The notes under the pieces: model-generated
Databases searched by the model: none
What the model was told of the DNA's origin: nothing
The model's input: only the letters and a program-made list of their open reading frames with translations
Shown here: one piece after another, positions 8,921 to 20,172 of the stretch
Layout of the letters: the number at the start of each line of letters is the position of its first letter
How positions within the stretch are numbered: the stretch's first letter is position 1
Position numbers and translations under genes: made by a program
Assembly (NCBI RefSeq): GCF_000687455.2
Contig: NZ_JGVW01000059.1
Coordinates: forward strand, 1-64,000
Reading direction: 5' to 3'
Length of the DNA stretch: 64,000 bases
Source of the DNA: Burkholderia sp. lig30
Lineage (GTDB): Bacteria > Pseudomonadota > Gammaproteobacteria > Burkholderiales > Burkholderiaceae

Positions 8921-10188
8921 CGATCCGGCAAGCCGTCAGCCCGCGCAGCCTGAGAGCCCTCGACTGGCTCAATTTCTTCGTCGCGAACGTTCAGACCGGG
9001 TTCGGTCCCTTCATCGCGTCGTATCTCGCATCGCACAAGTGGACGCAGGGCGAGATCGGCATGGTGCTGTCGATCGGCACGATCAGCGCGATGGTGAGCC
9101 AGGTGCCCGGCGGCGCAGCCGTCGACGCGCTGAAGAACAAGAAAGGCGCAGCCGCCTGGGCGATCGCCGCGATCATCCTGTCCGCGGTGCTGCTCGCCGC
9201 CAGCCCGACGATCGTGCCGGTGATCGCCGCCGAGGTGTTCCACGGCTTCGCGAGCTGCATGCTCGTGCCGGCGATGGCGGCGATCTCGTTCTCGCTCGTC
9301 GGCCGCTCGAACCTGGGCGACCGGCTCGGCCGCAACGCGCGCTGGGCGTCGATCGGCAGTGCGGTCGCAGCCGGCCTGATGGGCCTCACCGGCGAGTATT
9401 TCTCCGCGCGCGCGGTGTTCTGGCTGACTGCGGTCCTCGCGCTGCCGGCGCTCGTCGCGCTGGCGATGATCCAGCCGACCCATACCGTCGCGCCGCACGT
9501 GCCGGCAAAGCGCGACGGCGACGAAAGCGAAGGCGAACGGCGCGAGACCCTGCTCGAATTGCTGCGCGACCGCCGCATGCTGATCTTCGCCGCATGCATC
9601 GTGCTGTTCCACCTGTCGAATGCGGCGATGCTGAACCTCGCCGCCGGCGAAGTGACGGCCGGCATGGGCGACAACGTGCAGCTCGTGATCGCCGCATGCA
9701 TCGTCGTGCCGCAGGCGATCGTCGCGATGCTGTCGCCGTGGGTAGGCCGCTCGTCGCAGCGCTGGGGCCGCCGGCCGATCCTGCTGCTCGGCTTCGCCGC
9801 GCTGCCGGTGCGCGCGCTGCTGTTCGCGGGCGTGAGCAGCCCGTATCTGCTGGTGCCGGTGCAGATGCTCGACGGCATCAGCGCCGCGGTGTTCGGCGTG
9901 ATGCTGCCGCTGATCGCCGCCGACGTCGCGGGCGGCAAGGGCCGCTACAACCTCTGCATCGGCCTGTTCGGCCTCGCCGCCGGCATCGGCGCGACGCTCA
10001 GCACCGCGGCCGCCGGCTTCGTCGCCGATCGCTTCGGCAACGCGACCAGCTTCTTCGGGCTGGCCGGCGCGGGCGCGCTCGCCGTGCTGCTGGTCTGGCT
10101 CGGCATGCCGGAAACGCGCGTCGACAACGGCGCCGACCCGGCCGACGCCGCCGATTCCGCGGGCGCCCCGGCCGAGCAGGCACGCTGA
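8917..10188 (+). CDS. MFS transporter, 12 helices
   Basis: A 423-residue major facilitator superfamily protein beginning MTIRQAVSPRSLRALDWLNFF. About twelve hydrophobic segments are separated in the middle by a charged loop (KRDGDESEGERRETLLELL). A loop with NLGDRLGRNARW and the later GRSSQRWGRRP correspond to the conserved inter-helix motifs. The start is fixed by the ATGA overlap with the lipoprotein stop; a much longer upstream extension in the same frame runs through the lipoprotein gene and is not credible. Substrate unknown. Coupling to an outer-envelope lipoprotein suggests, as inference, an export role. Confidence 0.85.
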   Translation: MTIRQAVSPRSLRALDWLNFFVANVQTGFGPFIASYLASHKWTQGEIGMVLSIGTISAMVSQVPGGAAVDALKNKKGAAAWAIAAIILSAVLLAASPTIVPVIAAEVFHGFASCMLVPAMAAISFSLVGRSNLGDRLGRNARWASIGSAVAAGLMGLTGEYFSARAVFWLTAVLALPALVALAMIQPTHTVAPHVPAKRDGDESEGERRETLLELLRDRRMLIFAACIVLFHLSNAAMLNLAAGEVTAGMGDNVQLVIAACIVVPQAIVAMLSPWVGRSSQRWGRRPILLLGFAALPVRALLFAGVSSPYLLVPVQMLDGISAAVFGVMLPLIAADVAGGKGRYNLCIGLFGLAAGIGATLSTAAAGFVADRFGNATSFFGLAGAGALAVLLVWLGMPETRVDNGADPADAADSAGAPAEQAR

Positions 10189-10232
10189 TGCGAGCCGCGC
10201 GCCGGTGGCGCGCGGCGAAAGACTGCCAGTCC

Positions 10233-10790
10233 ATGGAAACAATGAAAGCACTCAACCAAACCCGGCGGCAGATCCAGCAGTCGGTGCTGGACCTGTTCAA
10301 GGGGCTGTCGTTCAGCCAGCGCGTCGCGCAGGGCGCGCTGATGGCGCTGCAGGCCGTCTGCGGCGCGTGCCTCGCGTACGGCATCGGCCGCGCGCTGCAC
10401 ACCGAACAGGCCGTCTGGGCGGCGATCACCGCGATCGCGGTGACACAGCACAACTACGCGGACACCATGGCGCTGTCGCGCGACCAGTTCATCGGTGCGA
10501 TGGCCGGCGGGCTGCTCGGCTTCGCCGGCGCGGCGTTCGGCGGCGGACATCTCGTCGCGTACGCAATCACCATCGCGGTCGTGATCGTCTGCTGCTGGTG
10601 CCTGAACGTCGGCAGCGCCGCGCGGCTCGGCGGCGTCACGGCGACCATCGTGCTGCTGTTTCCGGTGGATGGCCCGCTGTGGGACGTTCCGCTCGTGCGG
10701 CTCGGGGAAGTGACGCTCGGCACCGTCTGCGCGCTCACGGTCAGCTGGGGGCTGTCGCGCATCGAACGGTACTGGGTCAGCCGCCCGTAG
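10233..10790 (+). CDS. FUSC-like small membrane protein
   Basis: An approximately 185-residue integral membrane protein with about five hydrophobic helices and the phrase AVWAAITAIAVTQHNYADTM, which resembles the FUSC / aromatic-acid-exporter membrane half. The usual cytoplasmic domain is absent, so this is a short form. ATG codons at 10233 and 10242 are both possible and neither has a strong ribosome binding site. It starts 44 bases after the MFS gene, so joint transcription is likely. The role is inferred only from family resemblance. Confidence 0.7.
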   Translation: METMKALNQTRRQIQQSVLDLFKGLSFSQRVAQGALMALQAVCGACLAYGIGRALHTEQAVWAAITAIAVTQHNYADTMALSRDQFIGAMAGGLLGFAGAAFGGGHLVAYAITIAVVIVCCWCLNVGSAARLGGVTATIVLLFPVDGPLWDVPLVRLGEVTLGTVCALTVSWGLSRIERYWVSRP

Positions 10791-10816
10791 CGGGCGGCGA
10801 GGGTCCGGCCGCCGCT

Positions 10817-10851
10817 GCGTGCTGCCTGACGCCCGGCGCCAGGCAGCACGC
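10817..10851. terminator. Long hairpin between convergent genes
   Basis: A 12-bp perfect stem GCGTGCTGCCTG/CAGGCAGCACGC around an 11-base loop, sitting between the ends of the FUSC-like gene and the convergent RcnB-like gene. There is no clear T run on either side. It may act as a bidirectional structural terminator or an RNA-stabilising end. Confidence 0.45.
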
Positions 10852-10862
10852 GCGCGGGCGCG

Positions 10863-11279
10863 TTACGGCCCGATCCGCAGCACGATGCCGGAGCCGATCT
10901 GCACCAGCAGGTAATCTCCGCCGATGCCGACCCAGTGATAGCCTCGCGGCGGCTGGCTCAGGTGATATTCGCGCCAGTCGTCGATCACATACTGGCGATC
11001 GCGGTATTCGGCAGGCAGCCGGTCGCCGCGGTGCCATTCGCGGTACTCGCCGGGGCCTGGGCCGGGGCCTTCGTCGTGACGCATCTGGCCCGGCTGCATC
11101 CGCATCGGCTCGCGGCCGTGGTCCATGCGGTGATCGCCCGGCCCGCGCTCCATGCGATGATCGGCCGGCCCGTGATGCATGTCGCCCTCGTCGGGCCCGT
11201 GGGGCTGGGCCAGCGCGAGCGAGGCGGCGGTGCTGCCCGCCGCGATCAGTGCCATCCACATCATGCGTTGCATCTTCAT
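10863..11279 (-). CDS. RcnB-like secreted metal-stress protein
   Basis: A 138-residue protein starting MKMQRMMWMALIAAG, with a cleavable signal peptide ending about ALAQ. The start at 11279 has a GAGGAAA ribosome binding site. The mature N-terminal half is packed with His, Met, Asp and Arg (repeats of DHRM, HGP), apt for binding metal ions. The C-terminal half (DDWREYHLSQPPRGYHWVGIGGDYLL...) is the RcnB family fold, periplasmic proteins linked to nickel/cobalt homeostasis and general envelope stress. It is downstream of msbA on the same strand with a gap of about 115 bases. Confidence 0.85.
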   Translation of the reverse strand: MKMQRMMWMALIAAGSTAASLALAQPHGPDEGDMHHGPADHRMERGPGDHRMDHGREPMRMQPGQMRHDEGPGPGPGEYREWHRGDRLPAEYRDRQYVIDDWREYHLSQPPRGYHWVGIGGDYLLVQIGSGIVLRIGP

Positions 11280-11394
11280 TGCGTGTTTCCTCGTTGGTAT
11301 CAGGACGAATGAATCGACTGCGGCATGCGCGGACAAGCCTAGCACAACGGGGCGACGCGGCGCGTGCGCGCGGCAGGATGCCGCGCGCTCCGGG

Positions 11395-13185
11395 TCAGGC
11401 CGTCTGCTGCTGGTACTGGATGCGGTGCAGATGCGCGTACAGGCCGCCGCGCTGCAGCAGCGCGGCGTGGCTGCCCTCCTCGGCGATCTTGCCGGCCTCG
11501 AGCACGAGGATGCGGTCGGCGCGCTCGATGGTCGACAGCCGGTGCGCGATCACGAGCGTCGTGCGGCCCTCCATCAGCCGCTCGAGCGCCGCCTGCACAT
11601 GCCGCTCCGATTCCGAATCGAGCGCCGACGTCGCCTCGTCGAGAATCAGGATCGGCGCATCCTTGTAGATCGCGCGCGCGATCGCAAGACGCTGCCGCTG
11701 TCCGCCGGACAGCCGCATCCCGTTGCCGCCGACGATCGTGTCGAGTCCGTCGGGCATCGCCGCGACCGCGTCCGCGAGATTCGCCGCCTCGAGCGCCGCC
11801 TGCACGCGCGCGCGATCGGGCGTCTGCCCGTACGCGACGTTCGCGGCGATCGTGTCGTTGAACAGCACGACGTCCTGGCTGACCATCGCCATCTGGCTGC
11901 GCAACGCATGGAGGTCGTAATCGGCCGTCGGCACGCCGTCGAGCAGGATCGCGCCGCCGGTCGGATCGAAGAAGCGCGGCAGTAGGTTCACGAGCGTCGT
12001 CTTGCCGCTGCCGGACGGCCCCGCGAGCGCGACCATCTCGCCCGGCGCGACCTTGAACGAGATCGCGTCGAGCGTGGGCCGCTCGGACGCGCCGTAATCG
12101 AACGACACGTCGCGGAACTCGATCTCGCCGCGCGCATGCGGCAGCGGCCGGCCGCCGCCTTGCGGCTCGACCGGCTCGTCGATCAGCCCGAAGATCAGCT
12201 CGGCCGCGGTCATGCCGCGCTGCAGCGGCTGGTTGACGTCGATCAGGTGCTTGAGCGGCGAGATCACGAGCAGCATCGACGTGACGAACGCGACGAAGCC
12301 GCCGACCGTCGTCTGGTCGTTCGACGACTGCACGACCGCGATCGTGATCACGACCGCGAGCGCGATCGACGCAAGAAACTGCGTGAGCGGCTGCGCGAGA
12401 CCGCCCGAAACCGTCATGCGCATCGCATAGCCGCGCAGGCGCTTGCTCATCGCGGTGAAGCGGTCGAGCTCGTACGGCTCGCCGTTGTGCACCTTGACGA
12501 CCTTGTAGCCGGCGACCGTTTCCTCGACGATGTACGACAGCTCGTTGGTGAGCGTCTGGTGCTCGCGGTTGAGCCGCCGCAGGCGCCGGTTGATCTTGCT
12601 GACGAGCCAGCCGATGCCCGGCAGGATCACCGCGACGATCAGCGTCAGGCGCCAGTTCAGGTAGAACAGGTAGCCGAGCAGGAAGATCACCGTCAGCGAA
12701 TCGCGCACGAGCGTGACCATCACGCCGGTCAGCACCGACAGGATCTGGTTGACCTCGAAGACGATCGCGTTGATCACCGTGCTCGCGTTCTCGCGCTGGA
12801 AGAACGACGCGCCCGTGTGGATCATCCGCTCGAACATCTTGAGCCGCAGTTGCAGCAGGATGCGGTTCGAGACGTAGTTGAGCAGGTAGTTCGACGCGTA
12901 TTGCGACACGGCGCGCACGAACGCGAGGCCGATCACCGCGGCCGGCACGTACCACTTCGCGCGGTCGCTGCCGTGCGAGCCGAAGCCGTGGTCGAGGAGC
13001 GGCTTGAGCAGCGCCGGGATCCCCGCCTCCGTCGCCGCGACGACGCCCATCGTCATGACGGCGAGCACCACGATGCCGACGAGCGGCCTGATGTACGGCC
13101 ACAGGCGCTTGAGGACCGTGGCGGGCGACGTGCCGGCCTCGTCCATGGGTTTGCGAAGCGTGTTCTGAGTGTCCAAGGCGATCAT
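11395..13185 (-). CDS. msbA: Lipid A export ABC transporter MsbA
   Basis: MsbA flips core-lipid A across the inner membrane using ATP. The 596-residue half-transporter has six transmembrane helices (about residues 20-330), then a nucleotide-binding domain. Its elements are Walker [11 protein letters not shown]-loop [12 protein letters not shown], signature [14 protein letters not shown], Walker [13 protein letters not shown] and H-loop VIAHRLST. I place the start at the ATG at 13185, which has AGG upstream; an internal MDEAG start is possible. A TATAAT -10-like element lies at 13265-13270 on this strand. It is divergent from an LPS-core glucosyltransferase gene, matching its role in LPS assembly. 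Confidence 0.95.
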   Translation of the reverse strand: MIALDTQNTLRKPMDEAGTSPATVLKRLWPYIRPLVGIVVLAVMTMGVVAATEAGIPALLKPLLDHGFGSHGSDRAKWYVPAAVIGLAFVRAVSQYASNYLLNYVSNRILLQLRLKMFERMIHTGASFFQRENASTVINAIVFEVNQILSVLTGVMVTLVRDSLTVIFLLGYLFYLNWRLTLIVAVILPGIGWLVSKINRRLRRLNREHQTLTNELSYIVEETVAGYKVVKVHNGEPYELDRFTAMSKRLRGYAMRMTVSGGLAQPLTQFLASIALAVVITIAVVQSSNDQTTVGGFVAFVTSMLLVISPLKHLIDVNQPLQRGMTAAELIFGLIDEPVEPQGGGRPLPHARGEIEFRDVSFDYGASERPTLDAISFKVAPGEMVALAGPSGSGKTTLVNLLPRFFDPTGGAILLDGVPTADYDLHALRSQMAMVSQDVVLFNDTIAANVAYGQTPDRARVQAALEAANLADAVAAMPDGLDTIVGGNGMRLSGGQRQRLAIARAIYKDAPILILDEATSALDSESERHVQAALERLMEGRTTLVIAHRLSTIERADRILVLEAGKIAEEGSHAALLQRGGLYAHLHRIQYQQQTA

Positions 13186-13347
13186 TCCTGAGCCGCGGCG
13201 CGGCGCCCGGCGCGCGGATCGCCCGGGGCCCGATCGCGCCGGGCGGGTGCCGAAAAGGCCCGACATTATAGCCGCACCGCCTCCGCCGCCACGGAGGGCC
13301 GCGGGTATACTGCCGCTCACCGTACCCTCCGCGCACCTGACGACTAC

Positions 13348-14100
13348 ATGGCAGAACCCACCCTCGGCGTCGCCCTCATCGCCCTCAACGCATCCGCGCG
13401 GCTCGCGCAATGCCTCGACGCGCTGGCGTTCGCCGACGACGTCGTCGTAATCGACGGCGGCAGCACCGACGACACCGTCGCGATCGCCCGCGCGCACGGC
13501 GCCCGCGTGATCGCGCAGCCCGACTGGCCCGGCTTCGGCGCGCAGAAGAACCGCGCGCTCGACGCGCTCGCCACCGACTGGATCCTGTCGATCGACACCG
13601 ACGAGATCGTCAGCCCGGAGCTCGCGCAGTCGATCCGCGCGGCGCTCCGCGCGCCGGCCGCACAGGTCTATGCGCTCGACCGGCTGTCGAGCTTCTGCGG
13701 CCAGTGGGTCCGTCACAGCGGCTGGTATCCGGACTGGGTGCCGCGCCTGTTCAGGCGCGGCGCGGCGCGCTTCTCCGACGACCTCGTGCATGAACGGCTG
13801 GTGTTCGACACGCCCGCGCAACGCCTCGCGGGCAAGCTGATGCACTACTCGTACGAGGACTTCGAGACCGTCGTGCGCAAGCTCGACGCGTATTCGACGG
13901 CGGGCGCCCGGCAGCGGCGCGCGGCCGGCCAGCGCGGCGGCTTCGGCAAGGCGCTCGCGCGCGGCGCGTGGGCCTTCGTACGGACCTACCTTCTGCGGCG
14001 CGGGTTCCTCGACGGGCGGGCCGGCTTCATGATCGCCGTGTTCAACGCCGAGACCGTCTACTACCGCTTCCTGAAACTCGGCCACGAACCGGCCCGCTGA
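13348..14100 (+). CDS. waaE: LPS core glucosyltransferase, WaaE/KdtX-like
   Basis: A family-2 glycosyltransferase of 250 residues. It has the GT-A nucleotide-sugar site ([13 protein letters not shown] and [13 protein letters not shown], the DxD-type acid pair) and the downstream [14 protein letters not shown] and HERLVF segments typical of WaaE/KdtX enzymes that add glucose to inner-core heptose at the cytoplasmic face. It is divergent from msbA and leads two further sugar-transfer genes. A TATACT hexamer near 13305 is a plausible -10. Symbol assigned by resemblance; the acceptor is not proven. Confidence 0.85.
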   Translation: MAEPTLGVALIALNASARLAQCLDALAFADDVVVIDGGSTDDTVAIARAHGARVIAQPDWPGFGAQKNRALDALATDWILSIDTDEIVSPELAQSIRAALRAPAAQVYALDRLSSFCGQWVRHSGWYPDWVPRLFRRGAARFSDDLVHERLVFDTPAQRLAGKLMHYSYEDFETVVRKLDAYSTAGARQRRAAGQRGGFGKALARGAWAFVRTYLLRRGFLDGRAGFMIAVFNAETVYYRFLKLGHEPAR

Positions 14101-14228
14101 CGCGCGGCCGGCGGCGGCGCGCAGGCGCCGCGGCGGTACAATGCCGCCCTGCCCGCGCGCCGCGCGCGCACATCGGCGAGGCCGCGCAACGACGCGCCCC
14201 GACACGACGACCACCGATTCCGACCGCC

Positions 14229-15071
14229 ATGTTCTCCATCATCATCCCGACCTGGAACAACCTGCCTTACCTCAAGCTCGTCGTCGACAGCCTGCGCCGG
14301 CATTCCGCGTACGAGCATCAGATCATCGTGCACGTGAACGACGGCGCCGACGGCACGCTCGACTGGGTGCGGGAACAGGGCATCGAACACACCGCGTCGC
14401 CGGCGAACATCGGCATCTGCCATGCGGTGAACCTCGCCGCGGCGCGCGCGACGCGCGAGTACGTCGTCTACATGAACGACGACATGTACTGCTGCCCCGG
14501 CTGGGACGCCGCGCTCGCGCGCCGCATCGCGCAGATGCCGGGCGACCTCTTCATGCTGTCCGGAACGATGGTCGAGCCGGTCGACACGCGCAATCCGTGC
14601 GTCGTGGTCGCCGATTTCGGCCGGGACGCCGGGCATTTCGATGCGGACGGCCTCGTCGCCGCCGCGCCGCGCCTCGCGCGCGCCGACTGGCTCGGCTCGA
14701 CCTGGCCGCCGACGCTCGTGCACCGCGACTGGTGGAACCGCATCGGCGGCTACAGCAGCGAACTCTCCCCGGGGATGAGCAGCGACAACGACTTCTCGAT
14801 GAAATTCTGGGATGCCGGCTGCCGGATCTTCCTCGGCGTCGGCGACAGCCTCGTCTACCACTTCCAGCAGAAGAGCACCGGCAAGATCGTCAAGAACGAC
14901 GGCCGCCGCCAGTTCCTCAACAAGTGGGGCATGACGCAGGCGACCTTCGACCGCTACTACCTGCACCGCGGCAAGCCGGCGGGCGAGCGCGTCGCGCTCG
15001 ACACGCCGGTCGTCGAAGGCAAGCTGCGGCGCGCGCTGCTGCGCTCCCGGATCAAGCGGGCTTTCAGCTGA
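14229..15071 (+). CDS. Family-2 glycosyltransferase
   Basis: A 280-residue GT-A enzyme starting [17 protein letters not shown], with the sugar-nucleotide acidic motif in [15 protein letters not shown] and a later [17 protein letters not shown] region providing the catalytic acid. No membrane helix is seen. It lies 128 bases after the waaE-like gene and is convergent with a heptosyltransferase-like gene, so a role in LPS core or another surface glycan is likely. Donor and acceptor cannot be assigned. Confidence 0.82.
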   Translation: MFSIIIPTWNNLPYLKLVVDSLRRHSAYEHQIIVHVNDGADGTLDWVREQGIEHTASPANIGICHAVNLAAARATREYVVYMNDDMYCCPGWDAALARRIAQMPGDLFMLSGTMVEPVDTRNPCVVVADFGRDAGHFDADGLVAAAPRLARADWLGSTWPPTLVHRDWWNRIGGYSSELSPGMSSDNDFSMKFWDAGCRIFLGVGDSLVYHFQQKSTGKIVKNDGRRQFLNKWGMTQATFDRYYLHRGKPAGERVALDTPVVEGKLRRALLRSRIKRAFS

Positions 15072-15155
15072 TTTGCGCGCGATCCCGGGCGGTCCCGCGC
15101 GGAATCGCCCGGGGCGTTCGCGCTTCGCCGCGAACAGGCGCTCGCCGGGCGCGGC

Positions 15156-16370
15156 TCAGTTCGACCCGGCGCGCCGCAATTGCGACGTATCGACGACAGC
15201 CGCCGCGCCGGGCGCGGCCAGCCCGAGCATCTCGGCCGCCGCGGCCTTCACGCGCTCCGTGCCCAGATTGACGAGGCAGTCGCTGCGGCTCTCGACCTGA
15301 CGCTCGCATCCCTCGTGCCGGCACGGCACGCAATCGCCCTCTCCCTGCAGCAGATAGACGTTCCCGTGCCGGCCGGAGCCGCGCAGCGGCCACGGATTTT
15401 CGGTCGCCGGCCAATGCTGCGGCCACGGCCCCCAACGCACCGGATCGGACGGCCCGAACAGCGCGATGGTGTCGGTGCCGGTCGCCGCGGCGACGTGCGT
15501 CGCGCCGGTATCGGGCCCGATGAACAGACGCGCGCGCCGCACCAGTTCGGCGCTCTCGCCGAACGTCAGGCGGCCGACGAGATTCAGCACGTCGCCGCCC
15601 GCCTCGGCCGCGACCTGCGCCGCGTAATCACGCTCGCCGGCGGCGGGGCCGCCCGACAGCGCGACCGCGAAGCCCTGCCCGCGCAGCCAGTCGATCATCT
15701 CGACCCAGCCGTCGCGCCGCCATTGCTTGTACGTGAACATCGGATACGGATGCAGGACGACGAGCGGCTTGCCGTCGCGAATCGCGGGCGACTCGGCGAG
15801 CCACGCGTCGAACCGCGCGCGCCGCGCGGGATCGTCGCCGATGCCGGGCGCGACCACCTCGGAAACCGGCTCGATGCCGATCACCGGCGCGAGCGCGAGC
15901 GTGCTGACGACCGTATGCGCGGACTGGTGATGATTGATTGCGATGCCGTGCAGCATCATCCGCGTCAGCCAGGTGACGCGCTCGGGATCGACCAGGCCGA
16001 CCCGCTTGCGGCCCGCGAACCAGCTGTAGAAGCGCGGCCGGTCCGAACTGAGCGCGGCGCAGGCGAGGTCGTAGCGGCGCCACATCGACATCGCGTCGCG
16101 CAGCCGCTCGCGGAACCCGGCGCGCTGCGCGACGACGATCACGCGGCGCACGTCCGGGTTGTGCTCCAGCACGCCTTCGGTGCCGCGGAACACCAGCATG
16201 TCGATCTGCGCGTCCGGCCAGCGGGCCTTCAGCGAGCGCACGAGCGGCGTCGTGAGCAGCACGTCGCCGATACGGCGCGGCGCGGCGACGAGGATGGTTC
16301 TGGGCGGGCGGGCGGAAGAAAACAGGGCCACGGCAATCGATCCGTCTAGCAGGCGAGCAGGGCTCGCCAT
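15156..16370 (-). CDS. Family-9 glycosyltransferase, heptosyltransferase-like
   Basis: A WaaF/WaaC/WaaQ-type GT-B enzyme of about 400 residues that would transfer heptose from ADP-heptose to LPS core. Family elements are the N-terminal ILVAAPRRIGDVLLTTPLVRSLK, the central HPYPMFTYKQWRRDGW and the C-terminal donor site FIGPDTGATHVAAATGTDTIALFGPSDPVRWGPW. The listed ATG has no ribosome binding site. A GTG 36 bases inside (before ALFSSARPP) is an alternative start. It ends convergent with the family-2 glycosyltransferase. The exact heptose added is unknown. Confidence 0.88.
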   Translation of the reverse strand: MASPARLLDGSIAVALFSSARPPRTILVAAPRRIGDVLLTTPLVRSLKARWPDAQIDMLVFRGTEGVLEHNPDVRRVIVVAQRAGFRERLRDAMSMWRRYDLACAALSSDRPRFYSWFAGRKRVGLVDPERVTWLTRMMLHGIAINHHQSAHTVVSTLALAPVIGIEPVSEVVAPGIGDDPARRARFDAWLAESPAIRDGKPLVVLHPYPMFTYKQWRRDGWVEMIDWLRGQGFAVALSGGPAAGERDYAAQVAAEAGGDVLNLVGRLTFGESAELVRRARLFIGPDTGATHVAAATGTDTIALFGPSDPVRWGPWPQHWPATENPWPLRGSGRHGNVYLLQGEGDCVPCRHEGCERQVESRSDCLVNLGTERVKAAAAEMLGLAAPGAAAVVDTSQLRRAGSN

Positions 16371-16407
16371 GTACAGGGGGTTTCCGGCGCCCGAAGGCGC
16401 CTGGTGT

Positions 16408-19400
16408 TCAATACGCGATCTCGACCGTGCTGCCGTTGAACGCCGCGCGCAACTCGGTAAGCAGCGTGTCGCTCGGCTTCACGCGCCACGCGTCGCCGAG
16501 ACGCATCTCGCCTTGCGCGCGCGCGTTGCTGTAATGGATCTGCACTGCGAGTCCGTTCGGCAAGGGCGGCGGCGGCGACCGGCGGCCGCCGTCGCGTCCG
16601 CCGCGCGGCGCGGGCGCCTCGACGGCGGGCGCGGCCGGCTCGTCCTTCGCGACGTGCGGCTCGAGCACGCGCCGCAGCACGGCGGCATCGGCGTTGCCGT
16701 TCATCGTCAGCCGCACCGACTGCGCGTAGCGGCTGCGGGCGCGCTCGAGATCCATCACCGTCTCGGCCGTGAAGCGGATGCCGCCGGTGAACGCGTCGTT
16801 GCGCGCCTGCCCCTGCACGATCAGCAGCTCGTCTTCCTTGAAGAGCGCCTTGTGCGCCTCGAACACCTCGTTGAAGATCGTGATCTCGCACTGGCCCGAG
16901 CCGTCGTCGAGCAGCGCGATCAGCATCTTGCCGCGCTGGGTCATCTGCGTGCGCAGCGACGCGATGACGCCCGCCACGAGCTTGTCGCGGCCTTCCTTCA
17001 GCTCGCCGACCTTCTGCCGCACGAAGCGGCGCACTTCGTCGCGATACGCGTCGAACAGGTGGCCCGACAGGTAGAAGCCGAGCGCGCCCTTCTCTTCCTG
17101 CAGCCGGCGCTTGTCGTCCCACGCCGGCTCGTCGACCAGCTCGTGGACATGGCCGGGTTCGCCGCCGATGTCGAACAGGCCCGCCTGCAGCGCGTTGGCG
17201 GCTGCCTGCTCGGCGGCCTCCATCGCGAGCGGCACCGATGCGATCAGCTGCGCGCGGTTCGCGTGCAGCGAATCCAGCGCGCCGGCGCGGATCAGCGCCT
17301 CGATCGTGCGGCGGTTCACGACGCGGCGGTCGATCCGCTCGCAGAAGTCGAACAGGTCGGTGAACGGCTTTTCCTCGCGCGCGCGCAGGATCTCCTCGAT
17401 CGCGTTCTGGCCGCTGCCCTTCACCGCGCCGAGGCCATAGCGGATCGTGCGCGAGCGCTTGCCGTCCGGCTCGGCGACCGGCTCGAAGCGGTACGCCGAG
17501 TGGTTGACGTCGGGCGGCAGCACCACGATCTGGTTGACGAGACAGTCTTCGAACAGGATCTTGACCTTGTCCGTGTCGTCCATCGCGAGGCTCATGTTGG
17601 CCGCCATGAATTCGGCGGGATGATGCGCCTTCAGCCACGCGGTGTAGTACGCGAGCAGCGCGTAGGCCGCCGCGTGCGACTTGTTGAAGCCGTAGCCCGC
17701 GAACTTCTCCATCAGGTCGAAGATCTCGTCAGCCTTCTCCGACGCGAGACCGTTCTTCGCCGCGCCCGCGCGGAACAGCTCGCGGTGCTCGGCCATCTCC
17801 TCGGCCTTTTTCTTGCCCATCGCGCGGCGCAGCAAGTCCGCGCCGCCGAGCGAGTAGCCGCCGATGATCTGCGCCATCTGCATCACCTGCTCCTGATAGA
17901 CCATGATGCCGTAGGTCTCTTTCAGGACGGGCTCGACGCGCGGATCGGGATACTCGACCTTCTCGCGGCCGTGCTTGCGCGCGCAGAAGCTCGGGATCAG
18001 GTCCATCGGCCCCGGGCGGTACAGCGACACGAGCGCGATGATGTCCTCGAAGCGGTCCGGCTGCGCGTCCTTCAGCATGCCCTGCATGCCGCGGCTTTCC
18101 AGCTGGAACACGGCGACCGTGTTCGCCTTCTTGAGGATCTGGAACGACGCAGGATCGTCGAGCGGCACCTCCGCGAGCGACCAGTCGGCCTTCGCCGGAT
18201 CGAGCCGGCGGATGTAGCGCTCGGCCCAGTCGAGGATCGTCAGCGTCGTGAGACCCAGAAAGTCGAACTTCACGAGGCCGACCGCTTCGACGTCGTCCTT
18301 GTCGTACTGGCTGACGACGCCGCTGTCGTCGCCCTGCGTATAGAGCGGGCAGAAGTCGGTCAGCTTGCCGGGCGCGATCAGCACGCCGCCCGCGTGCATC
18401 CCGACGTTGCGCGTCAGCCCTTCGACGCGCTGCGCGAGGTCGAGCAGCTGGTGGACTTCGTCCTCGTTGTCGTAGCGCTCCTGCAGCAGCGGCTCTTCCT
18501 TCATCGCGTCGGCGATCGTCACGTGCTTGCCCGGCTTGAACGGGATCAGCTTCGCGATGCCGTCGGTGAACATGTAGCCGAGGTCGAGCACGCGGCCGAT
18601 GTCGCGCACGGCCGCCTTCGCGGCCATCGTGCCGAACGTCGCGATCTGCGACACCGCGTCCGCGCCGTACTTGCCCTTCACGTACTGGATCACGCGGTCG
18701 CGGCCTTCCTGGCAGAAGTCGATGTCGAAGTCGGGCATCGACACCCGCTCCGGGTTCAGGAAGCGCTCGAACAGCAGGTTGTAGCGCAGCGGATCGAGAT
18801 CGGTGATGCCGAGCGCATACGCGACCAGCGAGCCCGCGCCCGAGCCCCGCCCCGGCCCGACCGGCACGCCGTTGTTCTTCGCCCAGTTGATGAAGTCCGC
18901 GACGATCAGGAAGTAGCCCGGGAACCCCATCTTGGTGATGGTCCCGCATTCGAAGTCGAGGCGCCTGTAGTACGTCTCGCGCTGCGCGTCGCGTTCCGCC
19001 GCGTCCGGATACAGCTGTTCGAGGCGCTTTTCGAGCCCTTCCTTCGACAGCTGGATCAGGTAGTCGTCGAGCGACATGCCGTCAGGCGTCGGGAACAGCG
19101 GCAGCTTCGGCTTGCCCAGCTCGAGGGTCAGGTTGCAGCGCTTCGCGATCTCGACGGTGTTCGCGAGCGCGGACGGCAGGTCGGCGAACAGCGCGGCCAT
19201 GCGCTCCTGCGTGCAGAAGAACTGATCGGTCGTGAAGCGCTTCTGGCGCCGCGGGTTCGCGAGGATGTCGCCTTCCGAGATGCACACGCGCGCCTCGTGC
19301 GCGGTGAAATCGTCGGAGATCATGAACTGCAGCGGATGGGTCGCGACGACCGGCAGCTTCAGCGATGCGGCGAGCGTCACCGCCTGCTGGATGTACGCCT

Positions 19401-19938
19401 CGGCGCCCGGCTGGCCGTAACGCTGCAGCTCGATGTAGAAGCCGCCGGGGAAGCACGCCGCCCAGCGCTGCGCGTGACGGCGCGCCGCGTCCTCGTTGCC
19501 GGCGGCGAGTGCCATGCCGATGTCGCCGTGCTGCGCGCCCGACAGCGCGAGGAGGCCTTGCGCCAGCTCCGTCTCGAGCCATTGCGCGTCGATCTCGGCG
19601 CGGCCGCGGTACTGGTTCGTGAGCCACGCCTTGGTGAGCAGCTCGCACAGGTTCAGGTAGCCGCGCTTGTCCTTGACGAGCAGCAGCAGCCGGGACGGCT
19701 TGTCCCGATCGTCCGGATTGGCGATCCAGACGTCGCACCCGGCGATCGGCTTGATGCCCTTGCCACGGGCTTCCTTGTAGAAACGGACGAGGCCGAACGC
19801 GTTGCCGAGATCGGTCAGGGCGAGCGCGCCCTGACCGTCGGCGGCGGCCGCCTTGACGATGTCGTCGAGGCGCACGATGCCGTCGGCAATCGAGAATTCG
19901 GAGTGGACGCGGAGATGGACGAAGCGGGGATCTGACAT
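16408..19938 (-). CDS. dnaE: DNA polymerase III alpha subunit
   Basis: The 1176-residue replicative polymerase. It begins [16 protein letters not shown], the PHP domain start seen in E. coli DnaE. The catalytic acids are in PDFDIDF near residues 402-408, with [11 protein letters not shown] upstream. A helix-hairpin-helix and an OB fold precede the C-terminal tail. A stretch of Arg/Gly/Pro-rich residues ([15 protein letters not shown]) interrupts the C-terminal region. The start at 19938 is set by homology. There is no ribosome binding site, but a TACAAT hexamer lies 7 bases upstream, so a leaderless message is possible. Full length with no obvious defects. Confidence 0.97.
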   Translation of the reverse strand: MSDPRFVHLRVHSEFSIADGIVRLDDIVKAAAADGQGALALTDLGNAFGLVRFYKEARGKGIKPIAGCDVWIANPDDRDKPSRLLLLVKDKRGYLNLCELLTKAWLTNQYRGRAEIDAQWLETELAQGLLALSGAQHGDIGMALAAGNEDAARRHAQRWAACFPGGFYIELQRYGQPGAEAYIQQAVTLAASLKLPVVATHPLQFMISDDFTAHEARVCISEGDILANPRRQKRFTTDQFFCTQERMAALFADLPSALANTVEIAKRCNLTLELGKPKLPLFPTPDGMSLDDYLIQLSKEGLEKRLEQLYPDAAERDAQRETYYRRLDFECGTITKMGFPGYFLIVADFINWAKNNGVPVGPGRGSGAGSLVAYALGITDLDPLRYNLLFERFLNPERVSMPDFDIDFCQEGRDRVIQYVKGKYGADAVSQIATFGTMAAKAAVRDIGRVLDLGYMFTDGIAKLIPFKPGKHVTIADAMKEEPLLQERYDNEDEVHQLLDLAQRVEGLTRNVGMHAGGVLIAPGKLTDFCPLYTQGDDSGVVSQYDKDDVEAVGLVKFDFLGLTTLTILDWAERYIRRLDPAKADWSLAEVPLDDPASFQILKKANTVAVFQLESRGMQGMLKDAQPDRFEDIIALVSLYRPGPMDLIPSFCARKHGREKVEYPDPRVEPVLKETYGIMVYQEQVMQMAQIIGGYSLGGADLLRRAMGKKKAEEMAEHRELFRAGAAKNGLASEKADEIFDLMEKFAGYGFNKSHAAAYALLAYYTAWLKAHHPAEFMAANMSLAMDDTDKVKILFEDCLVNQIVVLPPDVNHSAYRFEPVAEPDGKRSRTIRYGLGAVKGSGQNAIEEILRAREEKPFTDLFDFCERIDRRVVNRRTIEALIRAGALDSLHANRAQLIASVPLAMEAAEQAAANALQAGLFDIGGEPGHVHELVDEPAWDDKRRLQEEKGALGFYLSGHLFDAYRDEVRRFVRQKVGELKEGRDKLVAGVIASLRTQMTQRGKMLIALLDDGSGQCEITIFNEVFEAHKALFKEDELLIVQGQARNDAFTGGIRFTAETVMDLERARSRYAQSVRLTMNGNADAAVLRRVLEPHVAKDEPAAPAVEAPAPRGGRDGGRRSPPPPLPNGLAVQIHYSNARAQGEMRLGDAWRVKPSDTLLTELRAAFNGSTVEIAY

Positions 19939-20172
19939 GGGCGTTATTGTAGCCGTCCCGTCGCGGAGGCTGCCCAAAAAATCCCGGCGCCGGCCGTTCG
20001 GCCGATCCCCGCGGCCACGCGCCGAGCCGCCGGCCGTACGGCAGATTGGCGGCCCGGGCTCCGTTTGCGGGATAATGGCGGTTTCCGATTCATCCGCCCC
20101 GGCGTCGCACCCTTTTTATGCGTGCGCCCGTGCCCCATTGCACGGCCGCGGCCGCTTTCTCGTCCGATCATC

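Noticed and set aside
16159-19935. A 1258-codon open frame on the plus strand opposite dnaE
   Set aside because: It is the mirror of the DnaE codons in very GC-rich DNA, shows low-complexity Arg/Ala/Val/Leu composition and no family motif. DnaE on the other strand is unambiguous.
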